Source of the DNA: Firmicutes bacterium HGW-Firmicutes-7
Lineage (GTDB): Bacteria; Bacillota; Clostridia; Lachnospirales; Vallitaleaceae
Assembly: GCA_002841375.1 (NCBI GenBank)
Contig: PGZO01000001.1
Span: 186,001-250,000, forward strand
DNA length: 64,000 nucleotides
Direction of reading: 5' to 3'
Every line of letters begins with the position of its first letter. Positions within the stretch are counted from its first letter, which is position 1. The translations under genes and the position numbers were made by a program. Positions 1-7,615 of the stretch are shown piece after piece. The notes below the pieces were generated by a model. That model saw nothing but the letters and a program-made list of their open reading frames with translations. It was not told the DNA's origin and ran no database searches.

Positions 1-701
1 GACGTCTTTCTTCCTACATTACAGATTTTGGTATTTTAGGAGCGCCTTACCTTGTTGATAACTATGAAGATGCACTAAGGCTTCTTGATACATCAGTTTT
101 TAAAGGTTTGTCTGATGAATTTTCAAAGGATGGATTAAAGATTCTTTCTTTTAATTATTTTCAAGGAACTAGGCATCTATTTACAAATAAGCCAATTACG
201 AAGCCTGAGGATTTAAAAGGTCAAAGAATAAGAAGTTCAGGTTCTGATATCGTTACGGCAACAATTAAAAACATGGGCGCTAATCCAAGCGTACTTCCTT
301 GGTCAGAAGCCTATTCGGGTTTACAACAAAAGGTTGTAGACGGTGTTGAGGTACATTATTCGGCAGCTGTTGGAAGTAGTATTTTTGAGGTGACAAAGTA
401 TCTTTCAAAAACAGCGCATTTCCAACTTCTTACAGGTCTTGTCATTTCAAATGATTGGTTCAACAAGCTTCCAGCAGAATATCAAACGATATTAATGGAA
501 GAAGCTTATAATGGTGGTAAATATGCATCTGAACAAGTTATTGAAAAAGAAAAAGAATTTGAAAATACGTTAGTAGATAACGGAATTGAAATAGTAGATT
601 GTGATGTAGAAGCGCTAAAAGCAGCGGTAGAACCAGCATTTGATGAACTTGGTTATAGAGAACTAAAAGATAAAATAGATATTGAACTTGGTAAGAAATA
701 G
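1..701 (+). CDS. dctP: TRAP transporter substrate-binding protein DctP (5' partial)
   Basis: The frame is open from position 3 to the stop at 699-701, so the gene begins upstream of the window and its signal peptide is not seen. The visible part has the C-terminal features of the DctP/SBP family: a segment GAPYLVDNYEDA, the stretch KPITKPEDLKGQRIRSSGSD and the binding-site block LPWSEAYSGLQQKVVDGVE, where family members close on a carboxylate ligand. The protein should be extracytoplasmic and hand an organic acid to the DctQM membrane pair encoded directly downstream (2-11 bp gap). The neighbours (YiaK, YiaL, UxuA) suggest a uronate or diketogulonate ligand; this is inference. An internal TTG at 108 is not a real start. 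Confidence 0.93.
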   Translation, partial: RLSSYITDFGILGAPYLVDNYEDALRLLDTSVFKGLSDEFSKDGLKILSFNYFQGTRHLFTNKPITKPEDLKGQRIRSSGSDIVTATIKNMGANPSVLPWSEAYSGLQQKVVDGVEVHYSAAVGSSIFEVTKYLSKTAHFQLLTGLVISNDWFNKLPAEYQTILMEEAYNGGKYASEQVIEKEKEFENTLVDNGIEIVDCDVEALKAAVEPAFDELGYRELKDKIDIELGKK

Positions 702-712
702 AGGTGAAAAAC

Positions 713-1222
713 GTGTTAATGAAAAATATAGAAGAAAAAATAGTTGTTGTCTTACTTGCATTGTTGATTATATTGGTGTTTATTGCCGCAAGTTTAAGAT
801 GGTTTGGGGTATCAGTTGCATGGTCTATTGATATTGCTCAATTACTATTTGTTTGGGTGTGTTTTATTGGTGCTGATCTAGCCTTAAGAAGCAATAGTCA
901 TGTAGGGGTTGATATGTTAACAAAAAAATTACCCTTAAGCATTCAGAACATCACGCTTCTATTTTGCAACTTATTAATTTTTGCTTTTCTTATAATGGTT
1001 TTATTTTTTGGATCAAAGCTTTGTATAGAAAATTATCAAAGGAATTTTAACACAATACCAATTAGTTATTCCTTTGTAACACTTAGTGCTCCAGTCGGTG
1101 CGTTCTTAATGGGACTAACAACAATTGGAAGGATAAAAAACAATATCAAAAATATTATTCATAAGGACTACTCAAGTCTTATAAAGAAAGAAACACTAGA
1201 AGATGGAGGACAAACCCTATGA
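713..1222 (+). CDS. dctQ: TRAP transporter small permease DctQ
   Basis: Small integral membrane subunit of a TRAP transporter, about 169 residues with four hydrophobic segments, the usual DctQ layout. The family motif region around W(V)CFIGADLALRSNSHVGVD is present. It bridges the binding protein and the large permease. Start choice: GAGGTG at 701-706 sits 6 nt before GTG 713, which is better than GTG 704, which lies inside that ribosome-binding site; ATG 719 is a third option. Its stop overlaps the start of dctM by 4 bp (ATGA), which indicates translational coupling. Confidence 0.92.
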   Translation: MLMKNIEEKIVVVLLALLIILVFIAASLRWFGVSVAWSIDIAQLLFVWVCFIGADLALRSNSHVGVDMLTKKLPLSIQNITLLFCNLLIFAFLIMVLFFGSKLCIENYQRNFNTIPISYSFVTLSAPVGAFLMGLTTIGRIKNNIKNIIHKDYSSLIKKETLEDGGQTL

Positions 1223-2499
1223 TTTATTTAGTAGCTGCATTTGTTATTTTGCTAGTCCTAGGGATGCCGTTGGCGTTTACAATAGGAATTTCTAGTGTCT
1301 TATACTTCTTAGCTGAAGGGCTGCCACTTCAGGTTGTAACTCAAAGAATGGTTAGTAGTACCCAGTCTTTTCCATTATTAGCTGTGCCGTTTTTTGTGTT
1401 GGCAGGTAACCTTATGAATGAAACGGGAATAACAAGGAGACTTATTAACTTTTCAAAAGTATTAACAGGACATATGTACGGTGGCTTGGCACAGGTTTCT
1501 GTAGTCCTTAGTGCTCTTATGGGTGGGATTTCAGGGTCTGCTACAGCTGATGCAGCAATGGAATGCCGTATATTGGGGCCTTCAATGGAGAAAAAAGGAT
1601 TTTCCAAGGGCTTTACTGCTGCAATACTTGCTATGGGTGGACTGATAACAGCAACAATTCCACCAAGTATTGGTCTTATATTATATGGAGTAACAGGGGA
1701 AGTATCAATTGGAAGATTATTTTTAGCAGGCGTAGTTCCAGGTATACTAATTACTGCCTTTTTGATGGTAGCAGTTAGATTTATATCTAAAAAAAGAAAT
1801 TATGCTGCTGAGAGAGAAAAACCAGCTACAGCAATAGAAGTTGTTAAAGAATTATTTAATAATATCTGGGCACTTATTTTTCCTTTAATATTGATTGTCG
1901 GTATTCGATTTGGGATTTTCACAGCATCTGAAGCTGGAGCCTTCGCAGTTATATATGCTTTTATTATTGGTAAATTCGTATACAAAGAGCTTACTTATAA
2001 AAAGCTTGTTGAAGTGTTAAGGCATACAGCAAAGGATGTAAGTATAATTATGCTAATAATCATATGTTCTTCTATTTTTGGATATGCAATTGTTTATGAT
2101 CAATTGCCACAATTTTTAGCAAGCTTTATTACCGGAATCTCAACGCAACCATATATTATTTTGTTTATCATACTTATATTTCTGTTTATCATTGGTATGT
2201 TTATGGAGGCAACCGTTAATGTACTTATATTAGTTCCAATATTTTTGCCTATTGTTAAATCAGTAGGAATTGATCCGGTTCATTTTGGGATTCTATTTAT
2301 GATTGTTAATACAATGGGTGGAATGACACCACCAGTAGGTGTAACAATGTACACTGCTTGTTCATTGCTGGAGTGTCCTATTGAAACCTATACAAAGGAA
2401 TCGTTACCATTTATATTATCTATTGTTTTACTGGTAATTGTTCTTGTGTTTTTTCCACAAATAATTATGTTTTTACCTAATCTAGTATTTGGCAGTTAA
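1219..2499 (+). CDS. dctM: TRAP transporter large permease DctM
   Basis: 426 residues, polytopic membrane protein of the DctM/SiaM family that carries out sodium-coupled uptake of the ligand delivered by DctP. Visible family features are the N-terminal ILLVLGMPLAFTIGIS, the SGSATADAA motif near residue 106, the ATIPPSIGLILYG block near residue 145 and the C-terminal MGGMTPPVGVTMY block. Length is normal. It overlaps dctQ by 4 bp and is followed 12 bp later by the YiaK-type reductase, so transport and catabolism are one operon. Confidence 0.95.
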   Translation: MIYLVAAFVILLVLGMPLAFTIGISSVLYFLAEGLPLQVVTQRMVSSTQSFPLLAVPFFVLAGNLMNETGITRRLINFSKVLTGHMYGGLAQVSVVLSALMGGISGSATADAAMECRILGPSMEKKGFSKGFTAAILAMGGLITATIPPSIGLILYGVTGEVSIGRLFLAGVVPGILITAFLMVAVRFISKKRNYAAEREKPATAIEVVKELFNNIWALIFPLILIVGIRFGIFTASEAGAFAVIYAFIIGKFVYKELTYKKLVEVLRHTAKDVSIIMLIIICSSIFGYAIVYDQLPQFLASFITGISTQPYIILFIILIFLFIIGMFMEATVNVLILVPIFLPIVKSVGIDPVHFGILFMIVNTMGGMTPPVGVTMYTACSLLECPIETYTKESLPFILSIVLLVIVLVFFPQIIMFLPNLVFGS

Positions 2500-2511
2500 C
2501 AGGAGGAAATC

Positions 2512-3516
2512 ATGAAAGTAACATTTGAAGAAATGAAAAATGAGATAAAAAGAGTTTTTATGAAATATGGAATGTCAGAAGAGAAAGCTGAAACCTGTGC
2601 AAGAATACATACTGAGACAAGCTGTGATGGTATTTTTTCTCATGGCTCTAACCGTGTTGCAAGATTCGTAGACTATATCCAAAAAGGTTGGGTCGATGTA
2701 AATGCAGAACCAACACTAGAAAAAGAGTTTGGAGCAATAAGTGTCTATAATGGCAATATGGGACCTGGTATTTTAAATGCACTTTTTGCAGCAGACAGAG
2801 GGATGGAATTAGCCGATCGTTATGGCATCGGTATGATTGGTTTAAAAAATACTACACATTGGATGCGTGGAGGAACTTATGGACTTTATGCTGCAAGTAA
2901 AGGATATATCTCTATAATGTGGACAAATACTGAATCCTGTATGCCTCCTTGGGGCGGTAAGGATTGTAAGTTGGGTAACAATCCTTTTGTTATGGCTATA
3001 CCTGGTGAAGGGGACCCAATTGAGTTAGACATGGCTATTTCCCAGTATTCCTACGGTAAGCTTCAAGTAACACGTCTTGCTGGTCAGAAGCTTCCGTTCC
3101 CAGGTGGATTTGATAAAGATGGAAATATTACAGACGTACCTGGACTTATTGAGGAATCTATGAGAATACTTCCTATGGGTTATTGGAAAGGATCTAGTTT
3201 TTCCTTTATGCTAGATATTCTTGGTGCAGTTCTTACCGATGGTATAGGAGCAACGGATATCGATAAAATTGGCAAAGGTAGTTGTGGTGGTGCTTCTCAA
3301 GTCTTAATTATAATTGATCCTAAAAAAATAGGCAGTGAAGCGTCAATGTTTGATACTTTGAATAAAGCAAACGCACATTTAAAGAGTTCTGCTTTATCAG
3401 AGAATTCACGTGGCATTATGGCTCCAGGAGAAGATTATATCATATCTCGTGAAGAACATATGAAAAATGGTATTCCTGTTGATGATGGTGTATGGAATGA
3501 AATAAAAGCTCTTTAA
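2512..3516 (+). CDS. dlgD: 2,3-diketo-L-gulonate reductase, YiaK/DlgD type (Ldh_2 family)
   Basis: 334 residues, close in length and sequence to E. coli YiaK (332 aa), an NADH-dependent reductase of 2,3-diketo-L-gulonate in the malate/L-lactate dehydrogenase (Ldh_2) family. Hallmarks are FSHGSNRVARF (catalytic His in the SHG motif near residue 45), HWMRGGTYG, MPPWGGKDCKLGNNPF and ILPMGYWKGSSFSF, all typical of YiaK rather than malate dehydrogenase. Ribosome-binding site AGGAGG lies 5 nt before ATG 2512. In E. coli yiaK sits with yiaL and a TRAP transporter, as here, which supports a diketogulonate or related keto-aldonate substrate. A 3-dehydrogenase acting on another sugar acid cannot be excluded. 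Confidence 0.88.
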   Translation: MKVTFEEMKNEIKRVFMKYGMSEEKAETCARIHTETSCDGIFSHGSNRVARFVDYIQKGWVDVNAEPTLEKEFGAISVYNGNMGPGILNALFAADRGMELADRYGIGMIGLKNTTHWMRGGTYGLYAASKGYISIMWTNTESCMPPWGGKDCKLGNNPFVMAIPGEGDPIELDMAISQYSYGKLQVTRLAGQKLPFPGGFDKDGNITDVPGLIEESMRILPMGYWKGSSFSFMLDILGAVLTDGIGATDIDKIGKGSCGGASQVLIIIDPKKIGSEASMFDTLNKANAHLKSSALSENSRGIMAPGEDYIISREEHMKNGIPVDDGVWNEIKAL

Positions 3517-3660
3517 TTAACAAGCAGATAAAAAATTAAAAGTATAAGAGGAGTTGTAAATTGATTTGGAAAACCAAAATAAATTGTTTGTTTTGACCAA
3601 TTTCAAATTGCGACCCCCTTATTAATAATCATATAAATATGCTTTTAGGAGGAATAAGAA

Positions 3661-4116
3661 GTGATTTTTGATTCAATTGAAAATTATAAATTATATACAA
3701 ACGTTCATCCGGATTTTCAAGCAGCATTTGATTTCTTGTTGTCCGCCAATCAAAATATTAATGATGGTAAGTATATACTAGACGGCGAAAAGCTTATTGC
3801 GCACGTAATGACAAAAGATACTAAGCTAGACGGTGCCGCGGGGCTAGAATATCACAAAAAATATATTGACATTCAATATGTGCTTATGGGCGAAGAAATA
3901 TGTGGATTATCAACTGCTAAAGATACTAAACATTCAGTTCCATATGATCAAGAGAAAGACATTGCTTTTTTGTCAGAGGATAAAGATACGATTACAATTA
4001 AAGTTACTGAAGGCTACTTTTACATTGTATGGCCACACGAACCACATAGACCTTTGTGCGCAATTGACAAGTGCATAAAAGAAGTTAAAAAGATTGTCAT
4101 TAAGGTTGCTGTGTGA
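3661..4116 (+). CDS. YhcH/YjgK/YiaL family protein
   Basis: 151 residues of the DUF386 cupin-like family (YhcH, YiaL, EbgC). The family features EYHKKYIDIQYVLMGEE (metal-ligand His and Gln) and YFYIVWPHEPHRP near the C-terminus are visible. Family members bind a metal and are often encoded in sialic-acid or sugar-acid operons; the exact activity (anomerase or isomerase) is not settled. GTG start with TAGGAGGA 7 nt upstream. The 144-bp gap from yiaK contains no convincing gene. The stop codon TGA overlaps the first bases of a palindromic repeat at 4115. Confidence 0.85.
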   Translation: MIFDSIENYKLYTNVHPDFQAAFDFLLSANQNINDGKYILDGEKLIAHVMTKDTKLDGAAGLEYHKKYIDIQYVLMGEEICGLSTAKDTKHSVPYDQEKDIAFLSEDKDTITIKVTEGYFYIVWPHEPHRPLCAIDKCIKEVKKIVIKVAV

Positions 4117-4139
4117 CAAAGGGGACAGTCCCCTTTGTC
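4115..4139. repeat. REP-like palindrome, copy 1
   Basis: Perfect palindrome with 12-bp arms (GACAAAGGGGAC and its reverse complement) around a single A. The same 25 bp recur exactly inside the longer copy at 6329-6371. The GGGGACAGTCCCC core resembles dispersed REP-type palindromes common in clostridial genomes; that link is from memory, not a search. Confidence 0.85.
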
Positions 4140-4189
4140 TTACGACAAACAAACAACTTAATTATATTATGTAATAGGAGAATCATTAA

Positions 4190-5209
4190 ATGAAAGCCAT
4201 TCAAGTGGTAAAAGCATACGATATGCAACTAATTGAAAAAGAAATTCCCAAAATTAAAAAAAACAATGAAGTGCTTGTTAAAGTAATGGCAACGGGTATT
4301 TGCGGTTCAGATGTTCATATATATCATGGAACCTCTCCTGTAGCCACTTACCCAAGAGTTATAGGGCACGAAGTTGTAGGACAAATTGTTGAAATAGGAA
4401 GTGCTGTTTCTAAGTTAAAGATTGGTGATAGGGTTATTATGGAGCCCATAGAATACTGTGGAAAATGTTATGCATGTAAACTAGGAAGAGGCAATGTTTG
4501 TCAAAATCTAAAGGTCATAGGGGTACATGAAGACGGAGGTTTTCAAGAATATATTTGTTTACCCGAAAAATTATTACATATAATACCAGATGAAGTGAGT
4601 TATATACAAGCAGTGATGATTGAACCTTATACAATTGGGTGCCAAGCAAGTTGGAGAGCGGGTGTGCTGGAAGGTGATATAGTCCTTATCTATGGCGCTG
4701 GACCAGTAGGCCTCATTGTTTTAGATACAGTAAAAAATTTAGGCGCAACTTGTATTATTTCAGATATTAACGATCAAAGATTAGCATTTGCAAAAGAGTT
4801 TGGAGCAGATTACACCCTTAATCCATTAAGAGATCAAGTAGAGGAAAAAGTTCGAGAATTAACTGGAGGTATGGGAGCAAATGTAGTATTTGATGCGGTT
4901 GGTATACCTTCCATTTTTGCAAATGCATTAAAGATTGCATCAGTAGCAGGTCGTGTTGTTTCCATGGCTTTTACCGATGAGCCTACTCCGATTTCCATGC
5001 TCGAAATTACTAAAAAAGAATTAAATGTGGTTGGAACCCGTCATCAAACTAAGAAATTTAAAGAAGTTATTATGGATTTTCCAAGTAGAATAGATAAAAT
5101 AGATAAACTAATTACACATGTATTTAACTTTGAAGAATATGAAAAAGCCTTTGAACTTAGTGATGATAAGAATTCAGGTGCTGGTAAAATTGTCCTGACA
5201 TATTATTAA
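4190..5209 (+). CDS. Zinc-dependent alcohol dehydrogenase (sugar-acid/polyol type, MDR family)
   Basis: 339 residues of the medium-chain dehydrogenase family. The catalytic zinc site is in TGICGSDVHIYHG (Cys near residue 39) and GHEVVGQI; the structural zinc site is the four-Cys block EYCGKCYACKLGRGNVC; the NAD-binding loop is YGAGPVGL near residue 169. The closest functional analogues are L-gulonate, L-galactonate or L-idonate 5-dehydrogenases. No uxuB is seen next to uxuA, so this enzyme probably supplies or interconverts the ketouronate (for example L-gulonate to fructuronate). It starts at ATG 4190 with TAGGAGA upstream, 18 bp before uxuA. Confidence 0.85.
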   Translation: MKAIQVVKAYDMQLIEKEIPKIKKNNEVLVKVMATGICGSDVHIYHGTSPVATYPRVIGHEVVGQIVEIGSAVSKLKIGDRVIMEPIEYCGKCYACKLGRGNVCQNLKVIGVHEDGGFQEYICLPEKLLHIIPDEVSYIQAVMIEPYTIGCQASWRAGVLEGDIVLIYGAGPVGLIVLDTVKNLGATCIISDINDQRLAFAKEFGADYTLNPLRDQVEEKVRELTGGMGANVVFDAVGIPSIFANALKIASVAGRVVSMAFTDEPTPISMLEITKKELNVVGTRHQTKKFKEVIMDFPSRIDKIDKLITHVFNFEEYEKAFELSDDKNSGAGKIVLTYY

Positions 5210-5227
5210 TAAAAGGAGTACAGGATT

Positions 5228-6292
5228 ATGAAAATGACTTTAAGATGGTTTGGAAAAGACCATGATAGTGTTTCATTAGAACATATAAGGCAAATTCCTG
5301 GTGTAACAGGTGTTGTTACGTCTCTTTTAGACATTCCAGTGGGAGATATTTGGTCACTAGAGGAAATAATGGAAAGAAAATTGGAAGTGGAAAGCTATGG
5401 ACTTAAAATAGAAGGTATTGAAAGTGTTAATATTCATGAAAATATAAAATTGGGACTTCCAAGCAGAGATAAGTACATTACGAATTATATAGAAACTATT
5501 AAAAATCTTTCAAAGGCAGACATTCATTTAATTTGCTACAATTTTATGCCTGTATTTGACTGGACACGTTCAGACCTTGCCAAGAGATTAGAAGATAATT
5601 CTACAGTGTTATCCTATGAAGCTACTTTAGTAGAAAATATTGATCCTATGGTTATGGTTTCAGAAATGGAAGCTAAATCAAGTGGTTATTCTCTTCCAGG
5701 CTGGGAACCAGAAAGATTAAAAGATATTAAAGTATTGTTTGATGCGTATAAAGAGGTCAGTGAAGAGGATTTATTTGAAAATCTAAAATATTTCCTCAAA
5801 GCAATTATTCCAGCATGTGAGAAGTATGATGTAAAAATGGCTATACATCCGGATGATCCGCCATGGCCAATTTTCGGACTTCCAAGAATAATGAATTGTG
5901 AAAAAAACATTGATCTTTTACTAGAAATGGTAGATAGTCCCTATAATGGATTAACGCTATGCACAGGTTCTTTAGGTGCCAATAAAGCTAATGATATTCC
6001 AAAACTAATAAGAAAATATGGTAATAGAATCCACTTTGCGCATATACGAAATATAAAATTTCATGAAGGAAGAGATTTTGATGAATCAGCGCACCTATCA
6101 TCAAAAGGCTCTTTGGATATGTATGAAATTATGAAAGCATACCATGAAATTGATTTTCAAGGCATTATGAGACCGGATCACGGTAGAATGATTTGGGATG
6201 AAGTGGCAAGACCTGGTTATGGTCTTTATGATAGAGCTATTGGTGCTAGCTATCTATTGGGTTTGTCGGAAGCAATTGACAAACTTAAGTAG
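5228..6292 (+). CDS. uxuA: Mannonate dehydratase UxuA
   Basis: 354 residues, the usual UxuA length. It dehydrates D-mannonate to 2-keto-3-deoxy-D-gluconate in the hexuronate pathway. The N-terminus MTLRWFGKDHDSVSLEHIRQ is diagnostic, and so are the metal-site regions MAIHPDDPPWPIFGLPRI (near residue 203), LCTGSLGA, HFAHIRN and MRPDHGR (near residue 316). Ribosome-binding site AAAGGAG lies before ATG 5228. It is the last gene of the sugar-acid operon; the perfect palindrome at 6329-6371 followed by TTTT probably terminates transcription. Confidence 0.95.
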   Translation: MKMTLRWFGKDHDSVSLEHIRQIPGVTGVVTSLLDIPVGDIWSLEEIMERKLEVESYGLKIEGIESVNIHENIKLGLPSRDKYITNYIETIKNLSKADIHLICYNFMPVFDWTRSDLAKRLEDNSTVLSYEATLVENIDPMVMVSEMEAKSSGYSLPGWEPERLKDIKVLFDAYKEVSEEDLFENLKYFLKAIIPACEKYDVKMAIHPDDPPWPIFGLPRIMNCEKNIDLLLEMVDSPYNGLTLCTGSLGANKANDIPKLIRKYGNRIHFAHIRNIKFHEGRDFDESAHLSSKGSLDMYEIMKAYHEIDFQGIMRPDHGRMIWDEVARPGYGLYDRAIGASYLLGLSEAIDKLK

Positions 6293-6328
6293 AAGTTCTT
6301 TTTGAATACATTTAAACAACAACGGGGT

Positions 6329-6371
6329 CATACGATGGACAAAGGGGACAGTCCCCTTTGTCCATCGTATG
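6329..6371. repeat. REP-like palindrome, copy 2 (also likely uxuA terminator)
   Basis: Perfect inverted repeat with 21-bp arms (6329-6349 and 6351-6371) and one central A. Allowing G-T pairs, the stem continues outward for about four more bases, and TTTT follows at 6377-6380. It contains the whole 25-bp copy 1 sequence of 4115-4139 extended by the arm CATACGATG. It would form a very stable RNA hairpin at the end of the uxuA operon. Confidence 0.88.
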
Positions 6372-6403
6372 GCCTGTTTTCTTATATTGATTTATGTTTT
6401 TTG

Positions 6404-6432
6404 TTGAATTAGTTTTGTACATGGCCTATACT
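6404..6432 (+). promoter_or_regulatory. Sigma-A promoter for the yhaO-yhaN pair
   Basis: TTGAAT (6404-6409), a 17-bp spacer and TATACT (6427-6432), 70 bp upstream of the metallophosphoesterase gene and downstream of the palindrome. Confidence 0.6.
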
Positions 6433-6502
6433 AATTTAAAGATCATAAATTTAACTTCAACAGCTCAAAACTACGAATAAGTTTTTTGAAAGGGGTATAC
6501 GT

Positions 6503-7615
6503 ATGGCTATTAAGATTTTTCACACAGCGGACCTACATATTGGTATGAAGTTCAACAACTATCCAGACATTGTAAAAAATGCATTGCAGCAAGCAAGGAT
6601 AGATGTTTTAGATAAAATGATAGAGATGGCAAATGAGGAAAAATGTAATTTGTTTGTTATTGCAGGGGACTTGTTTCATAGCATATCAGGCGTTGATAAG
6701 AAGACACTTAGTCGTGTTTTATTAGCACTAGAAGCTTTTCAGGGTGAATGTGTGTTGGTCATGCCCGGAAATCATGATTACGATAATGATATGATTGAGT
6801 TATGGAAAGGCTTCAATAAGATAGCTACTGAAAAGATAGTATATTTCAATGAGGAACGACCTTTTTCCTTGGTTGATTATGGGTTAAATGTAATGGTTTA
6901 TCCAGGTCCTTGTCACGCCAAGCATTCTAATACGAATAATATTGGCTGGGTTAAAGATCAACCGTTGGATCAAAAGCTTTATCACATTGGCATTGCCCAT
7001 GGATCATTAGAAGGAATTTCGCCTGATTTGGAGGGCATGTATTATTATATGTCGCCTAAGGAACTAGAGAACATACCTGTAGATGTATGGCTTCTAGGTC
7101 ATACCCATGTTACTTATCCCAATAAAACAACGGTAAGTGAATGGAAGATTTTCAATCCAGGCACACCTGAACCGGACGGACTTGATTGTAAACATGCTGG
7201 GGTTGCATGGATCATTACAATAGATGAACAGAAAAAAACCAGTGCAAATCAAGTGGCAACTGGAATATATAAATTTATTGATCAAGAGTATGAAATAAAT
7301 AATAAAGAAGATTTAGAAGCGATGCAATTGACAATCATCAGGGGAGAACCAAGTAAAACCATCGCTCGTATTCACTTAAGGGGACGAGTTGAGGAAGATA
7401 CGTTTAACTATAGGCAAGAGGTATATAAGGACATTGAAAATGCCATTGCATATTTAATCATTGATGATGCAGAACTTGGGTTAAAAGTTACGAAAGAGAA
7501 AATACATAAAGAGTTTTCAGAAGGTTCTTTTCCACAACAGTTTTTATTCGCACTTTCAGAGGATGAGGATGCACTTCAAATAGCCTACGAGTTAATTGTG
7601 GGGGTGAAAAAATGA
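6503..7615 (+). CDS. DNA repair exonuclease, YhaO/SbcD-like metallophosphoesterase
   Basis: 370 residues with the calcineurin-like phosphoesterase motifs of the Mre11/SbcD class in order: FHTADLHIG (residues 5-13), AGDLFH (near 51), MPGNHDYD (near 90), IAHGSLEG (near 160) and LLGHTHVT (near 197). These ligands hold two metal ions for phosphodiester cleavage. The C-terminal part is less conserved. It overlaps the next gene by 4 bp (ATGA), as expected for a nuclease-ATPase pair comparable to B. subtilis YhaO/YhaN. Start ATG 6503 has GAAAGGGG upstream. A role in double-strand end processing is inferred from family. Confidence 0.87.
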   Translation: MAIKIFHTADLHIGMKFNNYPDIVKNALQQARIDVLDKMIEMANEEKCNLFVIAGDLFHSISGVDKKTLSRVLLALEAFQGECVLVMPGNHDYDNDMIELWKGFNKIATEKIVYFNEERPFSLVDYGLNVMVYPGPCHAKHSNTNNIGWVKDQPLDQKLYHIGIAHGSLEGISPDLEGMYYYMSPKELENIPVDVWLLGHTHVTYPNKTTVSEWKIFNPGTPEPDGLDCKHAGVAWIITIDEQKKTSANQVATGIYKFIDQEYEINNKEDLEAMQLTIIRGEPSKTIARIHLRGRVEEDTFNYRQEVYKDIENAIAYLIIDDAELGLKVTKEKIHKEFSEGSFPQQFLFALSEDEDALQIAYELIVGVKK

